A stretch of DNA of 64,000 nt from Halotia wernerae (GCA_034931985.1 JAYGHB010000001.1:186001-250000), one strand, 5' to 3'. Counted from the stretch's first letter, positions 1 through 8,769 are shown. Notes: a model not told the origin generated them from the sequence alone. Numbers and translations: made by a program.

Positions 1-3000
1 GCTTCCTGCGCGGTGCGGCACATCCCGAGGAATTCGTGCGCCAAGCGCAGACGCTCGGCCTCGCCGCCATCGGCATATCCGATCGCGCGAGTTTCGCCGG
101 GATCGTGCGCGCCCATGTCGCGGCGAAGGAAGCGGGCATCAAATTGCTGATCGGCGCGCGGCTCGACCCGGCGGACGCGCCGCCGCTGCGCATCTTCGTC
201 AAAAACAAAATCGGTTACGCGGCACTCGCGCGCGCGATCTCGACGGGCCGGTTGCGCGCGGGCCACAACAAAGGCTGCGTGCTGAACCTCGCCGAGCTCG
301 AAACCTTGCGCGGCCATGCGATCGTGCTCGCCCTCGAACCGCGCGGCTTGAACGAACTGCGCCGGATATTCGGCCGCGACGCCTACCTCGCCGTCGCCTG
401 CCGTTTCGACGGCAACGACGCGGCACATCTTTCCGAATACGCGGGCGCCGCGCACGCCGCGCAATTGCGCCTCGTCGCGACCAACGACGCGCATTACCAC
501 GTCCCCGAACGGCGGCGCTTGCACGACGTGCTGGCGTGCGTGCGCGACGGCACGACGATCGACCAAGCGGGCTATCGCCTCGCCGCCAATGCCGAGCGGC
601 ATTTGAAAACGCCGGCGGAGATGGCGCGGCTGTTCCGCGATTATCCCGACGCGATCGCGGCGACCGTGGATATCGCCGCCGCCTGCGCGTTCTCGATGGA
701 CGAGCTGCGCTATCTCTATCCCGAGTTGCCCGACGCCGTGCCGGGATCGAGCCAAGCGACCCTCGAACGCCTCACGCGCGAAGGGGCGGCGAAACGCTAT
801 CCCGCCGGCGTGCCCGCGAAAATCGCCGCCCAGATCGAACGCGAGTTGGAAATCGTCGCGCGGCTCGACTACGCGCCCTATTTCCTAACGGTTCACGACA
901 TCGTCGTCTTCGCGCGGTCGCGCGGCATTTTATGCCAGGGCCGCGGCTCGGCGGCGAATTCGGTGATCTGCTTCATCCTCGGCATCACCGGCGTCGATCC
1001 CGAACAGATCGACGTGTTGTTCGAGCGTTTCGTCTCCGACGCGCGCGACGAGCCGCCGGATATCGACGTGGATTTCGAGCATGAGCGGCGCGAGGAAGTG
1101 ATCCAGTTCATCTACGAACGCTACGGGCGCACGCGCGCCGGCCTCGCCGCGACGGTGATTTCCTATCGCACGCGCTCGGCCTTGCGCGACGTGGGCAAGG
1201 CGCTGGGCCTGTCGGAGGACGCGGTGCAAGCGCTGTCCGGCTCGGTCTGGGGCCGGTCCGACGGCTTGCAAGATTCGCATGTGCGCGAAGCCGGGCTCGA
1301 CCCCGATCAGGAAAGGCTGCGCCTGGCGCTCGAACTCGCGCGCGAATTGCGCGGCTTTCCGCGCCATCTGTCGCAGCATGTCGGCGGTTTCGTGATCGCG
1401 CGCGGGCGCTTGGACGAGCTTTGCCCCGTCGTCGATGCGGCGATGGAAGCGCGCACCATCGTCGAATGGGACAAGGACGATCTCGACGCGCTGGGCATCC
1501 TGAAGATCGATATTCTGGCGCTGGGGATGCTGACCTGCATCCGCAAGGCCTTCGATCTGATCGTCGATGCGGGCGGCGCGCGTTACGACCTTGTCGATCT
1601 GCCGCGCGAGGATCCGGCCGTCTACGACATGCTGTGCAAGGCGGATTCGATCGGCGTGTTCCAGGTCGAAAGCCGCGCGCAGATGAGTATGCTGCCGCGT
1701 CTCAAGCCGCGCTGCTTCTACGATCTGGTGATCGAAGTGGCGATCGTGCGCCCCGGCCCGATCCAGGGCGACATGGTCCATCCCTATTTGCGCCGGCGCG
1801 AAGGCAAGGATCCGGTCGAGTATCCCAAGCCCGAATTGCGCGCGGTTTTGGAGAAGACCAAAGGCGTGCCGCTGTTCCAGGAACAGGCGATGAAGATCGC
1901 CATCGTCGCGGCGAATTTCCAGCCGTCGGAGGCCGATGCGCTGCGCCGCGCGATGGCGACGTTCAAGCGCCACGGCGACGTCCATCGCTTCCGCGACAAA
2001 TTCGTCGGCGGCATGATCGCCAACGGCTACACGCCCGATTTCGCCGAACGCTGCTTCAAGCAGATCGAAGGCTTCGGCAATTACGGCTTTCCCGAAAGCC
2101 ACGCCGCCGCCTTCGCGCATCTCGTTTACGTCTCGGCCTGGCTCAAGCGCCGCCATCCGGCGGCGTTCGCGGGCGCGCTTATCAACAGCCAGCCGATGGG
2201 CTTCTACGCGCCCGCCCAGATCGTGCGCGACGCGCGCGAACACGGCGTGATCGTCCATCCGCCTTGCGTCAACGCCAGCGACTGGGAATGCACGCTGGAG
2301 GATGCGAACACGCTGCGGTTGGGCCTCTGCCAGATCAAATCGCTATCGCACGGTGCCGCCGAAGAATTGATCGAACGCCGCCCCGCCACGGGCTGGCAAG
2401 GTCCGCATGAATTGGATTTCCTGCCCCAGCGCGACCGCGCGGCGTTGGCCAAGGGCGATGCGTTCGCGTCGCTCGATATCGGGCGCCGGCCGGCCTTGTG
2501 GCAGACGATGACCAAGAAACTCGCCCCGCTCCCCTTGTTCGCGAACCTGCAAGCGAAGGCCGAGCCCTTGCCCGATTTGCCCGAGATCGGGCCCGGCGAG
2601 GCGGTGGCACTCGACTACACGCATTTGCGTTTGTCGCTCAAAGCCCATCCGGTCGGCTTGCTGCGCGGCGTGCTGGCGAAGACCGGTTTGCGCCCGTGTT
2701 CGGCATTGGCGAGCGCGCGCGACGGTTCGACGATCGCGGTTGCGGGGCTGACGCTGATCCGCCAGCGGCCGGGGACCGCCAGCGGCGTCATCTTCATCAC
2801 GCTGGAGGACGAAACCGGCATCGCCAATCTCGTCGTCTGGCCGCATGTGTTCGAACGTTTCCGCGCGGTCGTGCTGGGCGCGCGGCTGATGGCGGTGCGC
2901 GGTGCCGTGCAGCGCGAAGGCGACGTGATCCACGTGATCGCGCGCAAGCTCGAATCCCGCGACGCGCTGCTCGGCCCGCTCTCCTCTGGCGCGTTCGATG

Positions 3001-3107
3001 CGAAGTGGGGCGATGCGAAATGGGGCGATGCGGGTCTCGCGCGCGCGGACGAAGTGCGCCGCCCCGGCGAGGATCGGCGCCGCTTCCCCAGCCGCGACTT
3101 TCACTAG
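1..3107 (+). CDS. dnaE2: Error-prone DNA polymerase DnaE2 (5' end outside window)
   Basis: This is the alpha-subunit-like C-family polymerase that carries out damage-induced mutagenic translesion synthesis, usually with ImuA and ImuB. The reading frame is already open at base 3 with the conserved FLRGAAHPEE segment of the N-terminal PHP domain, so the start lies upstream; the GTG at 36 is internal. About 1034 residues are visible against a usual length near 1080. Visible landmarks are the PHP tail (TNDAHYH), the palm motif GRGSAANS followed by PDIDVDFEHERR with catalytic aspartates, the finger region, the HhH-like part, the OB fold (GLTLIRQRPGTASGVIFITLEDETG has the family form) and the C-terminal DEVRRPGED...SRDFH signature. 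The imuAB genes are presumably upstream. The stop codon overlaps that of the convergent PAS gene in a shared CTAG. Confidence 0.96.
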   Translation, partial: FLRGAAHPEEFVRQAQTLGLAAIGISDRASFAGIVRAHVAAKEAGIKLLIGARLDPADAPPLRIFVKNKIGYAALARAISTGRLRAGHNKGCVLNLAELETLRGHAIVLALEPRGLNELRRIFGRDAYLAVACRFDGNDAAHLSEYAGAAHAAQLRLVATNDAHYHVPERRRLHDVLACVRDGTTIDQAGYRLAANAERHLKTPAEMARLFRDYPDAIAATVDIAAACAFSMDELRYLYPELPDAVPGSSQATLERLTREGAAKRYPAGVPAKIAAQIERELEIVARLDYAPYFLTVHDIVVFARSRGILCQGRGSAANSVICFILGITGVDPEQIDVLFERFVSDARDEPPDIDVDFEHERREEVIQFIYERYGRTRAGLAATVISYRTRSALRDVGKALGLSEDAVQALSGSVWGRSDGLQDSHVREAGLDPDQERLRLALELARELRGFPRHLSQHVGGFVIARGRLDELCPVVDAAMEARTIVEWDKDDLDALGILKIDILALGMLTCIRKAFDLIVDAGGARYDLVDLPREDPAVYDMLCKADSIGVFQVESRAQMSMLPRLKPRCFYDLVIEVAIVRPGPIQGDMVHPYLRRREGKDPVEYPKPELRAVLEKTKGVPLFQEQAMKIAIVAANFQPSEADALRRAMATFKRHGDVHRFRDKFVGGMIANGYTPDFAERCFKQIEGFGNYGFPESHAAAFAHLVYVSAWLKRRHPAAFAGALINSQPMGFYAPAQIVRDAREHGVIVHPPCVNASDWECTLEDANTLRLGLCQIKSLSHGAAEELIERRPATGWQGPHELDFLPQRDRAALAKGDAFASLDIGRRPALWQTMTKKLAPLPLFANLQAKAEPLPDLPEIGPGEAVALDYTHLRLSLKAHPVGLLRGVLAKTGLRPCSALASARDGSTIAVAGLTLIRQRPGTASGVIFITLEDETGIANLVVWPHVFERFRAVVLGARLMAVRGAVQREGDVIHVIARKLESRDALLGPLSSGAFDAKWGDAKWGDAGLARADEVRRPGEDRRRFPSRDFH
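2997..3026 (+). repeat. 15-bp in-frame tandem repeat in dnaE2 tail
   Basis: Two tandem 15-bp units, differing at one base, encode DAKWG twice near the DnaE2 C-terminus, followed by a third partial unit (GATGCG). The unit is in frame, so slippage would only change linker length between the OB fold and the conserved C-terminal tail. Confidence 0.8.
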
Positions 3108-3625
3108 ATCGAGGCGGGAGGTAACACGCCCAACGTGTAATGGAGCAGCAGCATGTCGACGGTCTTGCCGTCGCCCGACAGCGGCAGCGACAAACGCCAG
3201 CTCCATTTCCAGTCGCGATGCTTGAACGCGAGCGGCGCCGAATAGAGCCACGGTGCGGGTTCCGCGACGACGCGGTCGAGCCACGCATGCATTTCCGCGA
3301 TGCGCGACGGATCGATGAATTCGTCGACATGCGAGCCGGTCGGATCGTGGTCCGCCAATTCGGCCATGCGCGTGCCGATCAAGCGATAGCGATAGCGCTC
3401 GCGATCGCCGCCGCGCGCAATGTCGATCAGAAAGAGATCGGGCAGAATATCGGGCCGAATTTCGACCATGTCGATGTCGCGCCGCCCGGGCAACGCAGGG
3501 CCGCGGCACTTGCCGCGCCAGTAGGAAAGCATCCAGTCGGCGGCGGAATCACGATCGAACCATTGCCGATCGCCATCCAACCGGAGCAAGCCTTTCACGG
3601 ACAGCACCCCGTCAGGACCGGACAT
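3104..3625 (-). CDS. PAS domain-containing protein (PAS_5 family)
   Basis: A 173-residue protein made essentially of a single PAS_5-type domain, a family common in alphaproteobacteria and of unknown signal or ligand. Family-like features are the segment WRGKCRGPALPGRRDIDMVEI, then LPDLFLIDI and RYRYRLIGTRMAEL in the PAS core, and a C-terminal strand ending in LLLHYTLGVLPP. The ATG at 3625 is chosen because the domain begins about 20 residues later and the open frame upstream runs into the neighbouring gene. It has no output domain, so it may be a stand-alone sensor or polar-localised adaptor; that is inference. It converges on dnaE2, and the two stop codons overlap within the palindrome CTAG. 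Confidence 0.8.
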   Translation of the reverse strand: MSGPDGVLSVKGLLRLDGDRQWFDRDSAADWMLSYWRGKCRGPALPGRRDIDMVEIRPDILPDLFLIDIARGGDRERYRYRLIGTRMAELADHDPTGSHVDEFIDPSRIAEMHAWLDRVVAEPAPWLYSAPLAFKHRDWKWSWRLSLPLSGDGKTVDMLLLHYTLGVLPPASI

Positions 3626-3702
3626 GCGTTTCTCCGCATTTAACCCGTAAGAATTATTCTCCCACGTCGATTTATTATAATCATTCGAAACTGATGCGAA
3701 AG

Positions 3703-4161
3703 TTAAGCAACCGGCGGAATCCCCCGCCAGACGAGAAGATCGCATGTCATGATCTGCAACTCGTCGCCGTGTTGATTGCGGGTCGTGACGCGGGCTTTGA
3801 GCGTGCCGCGTTCGGGCTTGGACCGCGAGGGGCGCAGCTCCAGCACCTCGATCCGGATCGACAATACGTCGCCCGGCCGCGTCGGCCGCGGCCATGTCAG
3901 CGAGCCGCCCGCGCCGATGATTCCGCCCGCGAGCTGCAAGCCGCTGTCGACGATCAGGCGCATCGTCATCGCCGCCGTGTGCCAGCCGCTGGCCGCGAGC
4001 CCGGCGAAGAACGTGTCCTTCGCGGCCTCGGCATCGAGATGGAAGATCTGCGGATCGAACTGCCGCGCGAACGCCACCACGCTTTCCTCGGTCACCGCGA
4101 TTTCGCCGTGCTCGAAAACCTGCCCGACGGCGATATCCTCGAAACGGCGGCCGTCGATCAT
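3703..4161 (-). CDS. MaoC family dehydratase (hot-dog fold)
   Basis: A 152-residue single hot-dog domain of the MaoC / (R)-specific enoyl-CoA hydratase type. The start FEDIAVGQVFEHGEIAVTEE and the hydratase segment FARQFDPQIFHLDAEAA, followed by GLAASGWHTAAMTMRL, are typical of the family; the PRPTRPGD stretch and the C-terminal strand complete the fold. Members hydrate enoyl-CoA thioesters or act on related acyl thioesters; the substrate is not evident. The ATG at 4161 lies 4 bp after the stop of the upstream cupin gene, so the two are almost certainly one transcript. Confidence 0.85.
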   Translation of the reverse strand: MIDGRRFEDIAVGQVFEHGEIAVTEESVVAFARQFDPQIFHLDAEAAKDTFFAGLAASGWHTAAMTMRLIVDSGLQLAGGIIGAGGSLTWPRPTRPGDVLSIRIEVLELRPSRSKPERGTLKARVTTRNQHGDELQIMTCDLLVWRGIPPVA

Positions 4162-4165
4162 GGCC

Positions 4166-4495
4166 TCAATCCACGATGAAAAGCTTCGCGCCGATCGCCG
4201 TGCGCGAGCGATGCGGCTCCGCGCCGTCGGCGACCTGATAGCTTTGCCCCGGCTTCAGCATGAATTTCCGCCCGTCGGCGAGTTCGGTTTCCAGCTCGCC
4301 CGCGAGAACGAGCAGCACATGCCCCTTCTCGCACCAATGATCGGCCTCGTAGCCCGGCGAATACTCGACCATGCGCACGCGGATATCGGCGAAATCGCGC
4401 GTGCGCCACAATGCTTCGCCGGTCGTGCCCGCGTGGCGCGTGGGCGGAACGTCCGCCCAATCGACCGTCGCGAAAGGAATGCCGCTCATCTTCAT
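4166..4495 (-). CDS. DHCW-motif cupin fold protein
   Basis: A small cupin of 109 residues. It contains the ADHWCEKGH segment that names the DHCW-motif cupin family, followed by the beta-barrel stretch LVLAGELETELADGRKF and a C-terminal HRS...AKLFIVD strand. Such proteins are single-domain beta barrels of unknown biochemical role. The ATG at 4495 (MKMSGIPF) is preferred because the family begins with a short FxTxDW-like segment directly after the start; a second Met two codons later is also possible. It is transcribed divergently from the amidase operon with about 43 bp between the start codons, so that space must hold both promoters. Confidence 0.82.
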   Translation of the reverse strand: MKMSGIPFATVDWADVPPTRHAGTTGEALWRTRDFADIRVRMVEYSPGYEADHWCEKGHVLLVLAGELETELADGRKFMLKPGQSYQVADGAEPHRSRTAIGAKLFIVD

Positions 4496-4538
4496 TCGGC
4501 GCTGGCTCCAGCGTGGTGAATCGGTCCACCATAGCCGC

Positions 4539-4721
4539 ATGGCCGACACCGACACCGCAACCGAAATTCTCTCGCACGCGCGCATGGCGGGTTTGCAGCG
4601 TTTCGCCGAACTTTACCCCGACGCGCTGATCCGTGCGGGCGAAGGCATGGCGCGTCATCTCGCCAATATTCCCGCGAGCGACGATCCCGCGATCGAGCCC
4701 GCGACGCGTTTTACGCCGTGA
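4539..4721 (+). CDS. Small AtzG/GatC-like amidase partner
   Basis: A 60-residue protein directly in front of, and overlapping by 4 bp (GTGA), the amidase gene. It has an amphipathic helical N-terminal part followed by the extended tail DPAIEPATRFTP. That arrangement (two short helices, then a PAxxFxP tail) is that of the AtzG-like/DUF4089 proteins, which resemble GatC and wrap around an AtzE-type amidase to stabilise it. Family assignment rests on the tail, length and gene order, not on strong identity. Start ATG at 4539; no clear alternative downstream. Confidence 0.6.
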   Translation: MADTDTATEILSHARMAGLQRFAELYPDALIRAGEGMARHLANIPASDDPAIEPATRFTP

Positions 4722-6082
4722 ACGACGCGACGCACTTCCTGTCGATCGTCGAGATCGGGCGCCGATATCGTTCGGGCGCGCTCAGCCCCCGCGACTACGT
4801 CGAACATCTGATCGCGCGGGTGAAGCGCCTCGACGGCAAGCTCAACGCCTTCCTGCATCTGGACGAACGCGCCGCGCGCGCCGACGCCGATAAGGCCGGG
4901 GCCGAACTCGCCAAGGGTCATGATCGCGGCCCGTTCCACGGCATTCCCGTCGGCATCAAGGACATCGTCGCGGTCGCGGGCGACGTGACGACCGCGCATA
5001 GCCGCGTCCACGATCCCAAACCCGAAACGCAAGACGCCGCCGTCGTGGCGGCGTTGCGCGATGCGGGCGCTTTCCCCTTCGGCAAGCTCGCCTTGCACGA
5101 ACACGCACTCGGCGGGCCCGCCTTCGACCTGCCCGCCCCGTCCGCGCGCAATCCGTGGGATCTTTCGCGCATGCCCGGCGGCTCGTCGAGCGGTTCGGGT
5201 GCCGCCTTGGCCGCCGGTCTATTGCCCGCCGCGATCGGCACGGATACCGGCGGCTCGATCCGCGGGCCCGCCGGGTTTTGCGGCATCGTCGGCTTGAAGC
5301 CGACTTACGAACGCGTCAGCCGCCAGGGCGTGTTGCCGCTCGCCTGGTCGCTCGACCATATCGGGCCGATGACGCGCGACGTGCGCGACAACGCGCTGAT
5401 GCTGAACGCGATGACCAACGGCGCCGAGGATTTCGCACGCGAGATCGGCCAGCCGATAACGGGGATGCGCGTCGCCTACGCCAAGGCGTGGCATACGCGC
5501 GACGTGCCGTGCGAGCCGGCGGTCGCCGCGGCGATGGATGCCGGCGCCGAACGCTTGCGCCGCTTGGGCGCCGAAGTGATCGAGATCGATCCGGGCGAAT
5601 TCGCGGCTTACGGTTCGACCAATTGGACGCTCCTCGCCGCCGAAGCCTTCGCGGTGCACGAGAAAGTATTGCGCGAACGCCCCGAGGATTACGGCGCCCG
5701 CGCGCGCGAGTTGTTCGCCGCCGGCGCGTTCGTCTCCGCGGCCGATTACATCCGCGCCCAACGCGCGCGCGCGACGTTGAAGGCGAAGCTCGACGCGATC
5801 CTCGATACGCACGACGCGCTGCTATGCGCGGGCGCTGGTTTGCAGCCTTGCGCGATCGACGATCCCGCCGCGATCGGGCGCTTGCTCGGCGCGTCCTTGC
5901 GCGGCGCTTTCAACTTGAGCGGGCATCCCGCGATGGCCCTGCAAGCGGGCTTCGATGCGCAAGGTTTGCCGTTGCATGTGCAATTGGCGAGTGCCGCGAA
6001 CGCGGAAGCGAAACTTTATCGTCTCGCCGCCGCGTTCGAAGCGGCCGATACCGATAAGAGACACCCCGCGGAATTCGCCTGA
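4718..6082 (+). CDS. Amidase signature enzyme (AtzE-like)
   Basis: A 454-residue amidase-signature hydrolase. The Ser-cisSer-Lys triad is visible as Lys81 (PVGIKDIVAV), cis-Ser156 in the glycine-serine loop GGSSSGSGAA and nucleophile Ser180 in TDTGGSIRGPAG. The remainder follows the family fold (GIVGLKPTYERVSRQGV, SLDHIGPMTRDV). The start GTG at 4718 overlaps the stop of the small AtzG-like gene, which argues for translational coupling and an AtzE-AtzG type complex. In the family, AtzE hydrolyses 1-carboxybiuret, but many relatives act on other amides, so the substrate here is unknown. A hairpin follows the stop codon at 6091-6112. Confidence 0.88.
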   Translation: MNDATHFLSIVEIGRRYRSGALSPRDYVEHLIARVKRLDGKLNAFLHLDERAARADADKAGAELAKGHDRGPFHGIPVGIKDIVAVAGDVTTAHSRVHDPKPETQDAAVVAALRDAGAFPFGKLALHEHALGGPAFDLPAPSARNPWDLSRMPGGSSSGSGAALAAGLLPAAIGTDTGGSIRGPAGFCGIVGLKPTYERVSRQGVLPLAWSLDHIGPMTRDVRDNALMLNAMTNGAEDFAREIGQPITGMRVAYAKAWHTRDVPCEPAVAAAMDAGAERLRRLGAEVIEIDPGEFAAYGSTNWTLLAAEAFAVHEKVLRERPEDYGARARELFAAGAFVSAADYIRAQRARATLKAKLDAILDTHDALLCAGAGLQPCAIDDPAAIGRLLGASLRGAFNLSGHPAMALQAGFDAQGLPLHVQLASAANAEAKLYRLAAAFEAADTDKRHPAEFA

Positions 6083-6090
6083 CCGGCGTT

Positions 6091-6112
6091 CGAGTCGTCC
6101 TTGGGCGACTCG
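6091..6112 (+). terminator. Stem-loop after the amidase gene
   Basis: A 7-bp perfect stem (CGAGTCG/CGACTCG) with an 8-nt loop lies 9 bp after the amidase stop. There is no U tract, so it may be only a partial or Rho-assisted terminator ahead of the ompA-like gene. Confidence 0.35.
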
Positions 6113-6163
6113 GAACCCATGTGACAGGGTGCTGTGGATAACCTCGAATCGGTATGGCTCCAC

Positions 6164-7279
6164 ATGCGTTTGCACAATCTATCCCCAGTCGTCTTGGCCG
6201 CGTCGTTGTTGGCCTTCTCGGCCACGCTTTCGACCGCCTCGAACGACGTGCAGGCGCAGTCCCGTCCGCAATTCTCCGAAGGCATCTATGTCGGCGCCGG
6301 GGCCGGCGCACATAAGCCGCAAAGTGCGGACGTCTCGCGCGCGGGCGGCAATGGCGGCGGTGTGGATCTCAAAACCGGATTCGCCGGGGCGGCCGCGGTC
6401 GGCTACGCGTTCGGCAACGGTCTTCGCGCCGAAGTGGAACTCGCGCATCGCATGTCGAAGGCGAAATCGGGCGCCTTCGGCCAGTCCGCGTCGGGCAAGC
6501 TCGATGCGACCAGCCTGATGGTCAACGGTCTGTACGACATCGCGACCGGCACCGATTTCGTGCCCTATCTCGGCGCCGGTGTGGGTGCGGCACGATTGCG
6601 CGCCGATAATTTCGGCGCATTGCCCGGCGGCGTGACCGTCGGCGGCAACGATACGGTCTTCGCCTATCAAGGCATTGCGGGCCTGGATTATCTGATCGAT
6701 CGCAACGTCGCGATCGGCGCTTCGTATCGCTACTTCGCCACGCAAAAAGCCGAAATCGGCACGTCGGCCGGCGACAACGCGAAGATCCCGTATCGCGATC
6801 ACGCCGTGTTGCTCGGTATGCGCTGGAGCTTCGGCGCGCCCGCGACCCCGGCCCAGCCGGTTCAAGCCCAAGCGCCCGCGGCGCCGGCACCGGTTGCGGC
6901 ACCGCCCGCCGCCCCCAGCTTGCCCGCTCCCGCCGCCGCGACGGCGGGACCGCGCCAATTCACGGTGTTCTTCGATTTCGACAAGGCCGACATTTCTGGC
7001 GATGCGAACCGCGTCCTGGTGCAGGCGGCCGATTCCGCGAAATCGGGCAGTTTCACCCGCATCACCGCGACGGGTCATACCGACACGATGGGCACGCCGC
7101 GCTACAACATGGCGCTGTCGATCCGGCGCGCGAATGCGGTGCGCGATGTGCTAGTCCGCGAGGGTATTCCCGCCTCGGCGATTGTCGTGATCGGGCGTGG
7201 GGAAACGCAATTGTTGGCGCCGACCCCCGATCAGACGCGCGAACCGCGCAATCGCCGGGTCGAAATCGTTATAGAATAA
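6164..7279 (+). CDS. OmpA family outer membrane protein (paralogue 1)
   Basis: A 371-residue outer membrane protein. The start MRLHNLSPVV at 6164 is chosen over a GTG ten codons upstream because it begins a clean signal peptide ending ...NDVQA-QS. Next come a predicted eight-stranded beta barrel of OMP_b-brl type (EGIYVGAGAGAH through LLGMRWSFG, about residues 38-230), an Ala/Pro-rich linker, and a C-terminal OmpA peptidoglycan-binding domain (FFDFDKADI, ATGHTDTMG with the binding Asp, then SIRRANAVRDVL with the binding Arg, ending EPRNRRVEIVI). It should tether the outer membrane to peptidoglycan. A paralogue with the same architecture follows, separated by 194 bp, so they arose by duplication. 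A consensus DnaA box sits just upstream at 6133. Confidence 0.92.
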   Translation: MRLHNLSPVVLAASLLAFSATLSTASNDVQAQSRPQFSEGIYVGAGAGAHKPQSADVSRAGGNGGGVDLKTGFAGAAAVGYAFGNGLRAEVELAHRMSKAKSGAFGQSASGKLDATSLMVNGLYDIATGTDFVPYLGAGVGAARLRADNFGALPGGVTVGGNDTVFAYQGIAGLDYLIDRNVAIGASYRYFATQKAEIGTSAGDNAKIPYRDHAVLLGMRWSFGAPATPAQPVQAQAPAAPAPVAAPPAAPSLPAPAAATAGPRQFTVFFDFDKADISGDANRVLVQAADSAKSGSFTRITATGHTDTMGTPRYNMALSIRRANAVRDVLVREGIPASAIVVIGRGETQLLAPTPDQTREPRNRRVEIVIE

Positions 7280-7473
7280 ATACTTACAGCCTGATCTTCA
7301 CAACAATTCGAGCGTGGCTCCAAGGCCACACTTCCGAAAGAAGATCCCGCCGTCCGATTTTGCCTTGGGCATCCCAACAAGTGTTTGTGATAAATAATGG
7401 TTACGCGAGTCGGCACGCCCTGCCGTCGCGCAGAGTTTTCAGACTCTAAGTTTCGAAAGAAGAGGAATACGAG
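7280..7473 (+). promoter_or_regulatory. Intergenic leader between the two ompA-like genes
   Basis: A relatively AT-rich 194-bp spacer. It holds short inverted repeats (GTGGC...GCCAC near 7314-7330 and AGAGT...ACTCT near 7433-7446) and ends in a good ribosome-binding site (AAGAAGAGGAA) before the ATG at 7474. The length and the second strong RBS suggest the downstream gene has its own promoter; no hexamer pair stands out clearly. Confidence 0.4.
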
Positions 7474-8592
7474 ATGCGCTTGCGCACCGCCCTTTTGACC
7501 GCTGCGACCGTCATCGCTCTGGCAGCCCCCGCTGCCGCCCAGAGCACGACCGGGTTCTATATCGGCGGTGGTGCCGGTGCTAACTGGCTCCAGGAGCAGG
7601 GTGGCAGCACCAGCCCGGCGATCGCCAATACGAACAGCGAATACAAGGTTGGTTACGGCCTGTTCGGCGCGCTCGGTTATGGCTACAGCAACGGCTGGCG
7701 CACGGAACTCGAAGCCAATTGGCGCGATAACAAGATCGATGACGTGTCGCGCAACGCGGTACGGCAGACGACGCCGGGCGGCAATACGAGCACGTTCGGC
7801 CTGTTCGGCAATGCGCTGTACGACTTCAATCTCGGCTCGCCGTTCGTGCCCTACTTGGGTCTCGGCCTCGGCTGGGTCCGCTCGAACGCGGAACTCAAGG
7901 GCGGCGGTCTGACGATCGCCGACGATCATGACGATCTCGCCGGTTACCAGCTGATCGCCGGTGTGGCCTATCCGCTCGCCAGCCAGCTGAAAGTGACCCT
8001 GGACTATCGCTTCCTGTCCACGTTCTCGAAGCCGGAATACTCGACGACGGCCGCCTATCGCGCCGCCAACGCCGGTCAGAACTCGGTCACGCTGGACCGC
8101 CCGATGAACCACTCGATCATGCTCGGCCTGCGTTACGAGTTCGGCGCGCCCGCGCGTCCGGCTCCGGCCCCCGCCCCGGCTCCGACCCCCGTCGCCGCTC
8201 CGGCGCCCGCCCCGGCCCCCGCGTCGGCGCCCGCCGCAGCACCCGCTCCGGCCCCGCAGATCCAGCGTAACTTCCTCGTCTTCTTCGACTTCGATCGTTC
8301 GAACCTGACGCCGGAAGCGAGCCGCATCATCGGTCAGGCCGCGACGGCGTCCCGCCAGGGCAACGTCACGCGCATCACCGCGACGGGCCACACGGATACG
8401 TCGGGCACGCCGCAGTACAACCAGCGTCTGTCGGAACGCCGTGCCGCCGCGGTGCGCGACGAGCTCGTCCGCCAGGGCATCCCCGCGAACCAGATCGTCA
8501 CGGTCGGTCGCGGCGAAAGCGAACTGCGTGTGCGCACCGCCGACGGCGTGCGCGAGCCGCAGAACCGCCGCGTCGAGATCGTTCTCCAGTAA
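7474..8592 (+). CDS. OmpA family outer membrane protein (paralogue 2)
   Basis: A 372-residue paralogue of the preceding gene with identical domain order. The signal peptide (MRLRTALLTAATVIALAAPAAA-QS) is followed by a beta barrel starting GFYIGGGAGANWL, a long Ala/Pro repeat linker (about residues 228-266), and an OmpA C-terminal domain with FFDFDRSNLTPEA, ATGHTDTSGTPQYN and LSERRAAAVRDEL, ending PQNRRVEIVLQ. The codon pattern is more biased (C-ending codons) than in paralogue 1 and the ribosome-binding site is stronger, so it is probably the abundant form. It is followed by a textbook intrinsic terminator. Confidence 0.93.
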   Translation: MRLRTALLTAATVIALAAPAAAQSTTGFYIGGGAGANWLQEQGGSTSPAIANTNSEYKVGYGLFGALGYGYSNGWRTELEANWRDNKIDDVSRNAVRQTTPGGNTSTFGLFGNALYDFNLGSPFVPYLGLGLGWVRSNAELKGGGLTIADDHDDLAGYQLIAGVAYPLASQLKVTLDYRFLSTFSKPEYSTTAAYRAANAGQNSVTLDRPMNHSIMLGLRYEFGAPARPAPAPAPAPTPVAAPAPAPAPASAPAAAPAPAPQIQRNFLVFFDFDRSNLTPEASRIIGQAATASRQGNVTRITATGHTDTSGTPQYNQRLSERRAAAVRDELVRQGIPANQIVTVGRGESELRVRTADGVREPQNRRVEIVLQ

Positions 8593-8620
8593 CGATCCCG
8601 CCTTACGGCGCTACGGAACG

Positions 8621-8647
8621 GGGCCGGTCGCAAGACCGGCCCTTTTT
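8621..8647 (+). terminator. Intrinsic terminator of ompA-like gene 2
   Basis: A 9-bp perfect stem (GGGCCGGTC/GACCGGCCC) with a GCAA tetraloop, followed by TTTTT, 28 bp after the stop codon. This is a strong intrinsic terminator on the plus strand. Confidence 0.93.
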
Positions 8648-8696
8648 CGTTGGGCCGTTCGATAGCGCGCAAAGAGAAAACGCGCGCAAAGAGAAA

Positions 8697-8723
8697 GGGC
8701 CGGTCTTGCGACCGGCCCTTTTT
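8697..8723 (+). terminator. Second, mirror-image terminator
   Basis: The same 9-bp stem as the terminator 76 bp upstream, but with the loop TTGC, so the stem-loop is the exact reverse complement of the first copy; it is followed by TTTTT. It can back up read-through on the plus strand and, read from the other side, form a hairpin downstream of the minus-strand gene ending at 8770. Between the two copies, the 15-bp sequence GCGCGCAAAGAGAAA occurs twice with a 17-bp period (8665 and 8682). Confidence 0.8.
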
Positions 8724-8769
8724 CGTCGAACCCGGCGCTTCGCGTCAGAGCGCCAGCGCCATCTGCGCG

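Noticed and set aside
2997..3026. Phase-variation repeat in dnaE2
   Set aside because: The two 15-bp units are a multiple of three and too few for frame switching; only linker length would vary.
7400..7473. CRISPR or other regularly spaced repeat arrays
   Set aside because: No direct repeats with regular spacers were seen here or elsewhere in the window; only short hairpins and the three palindromic elements.
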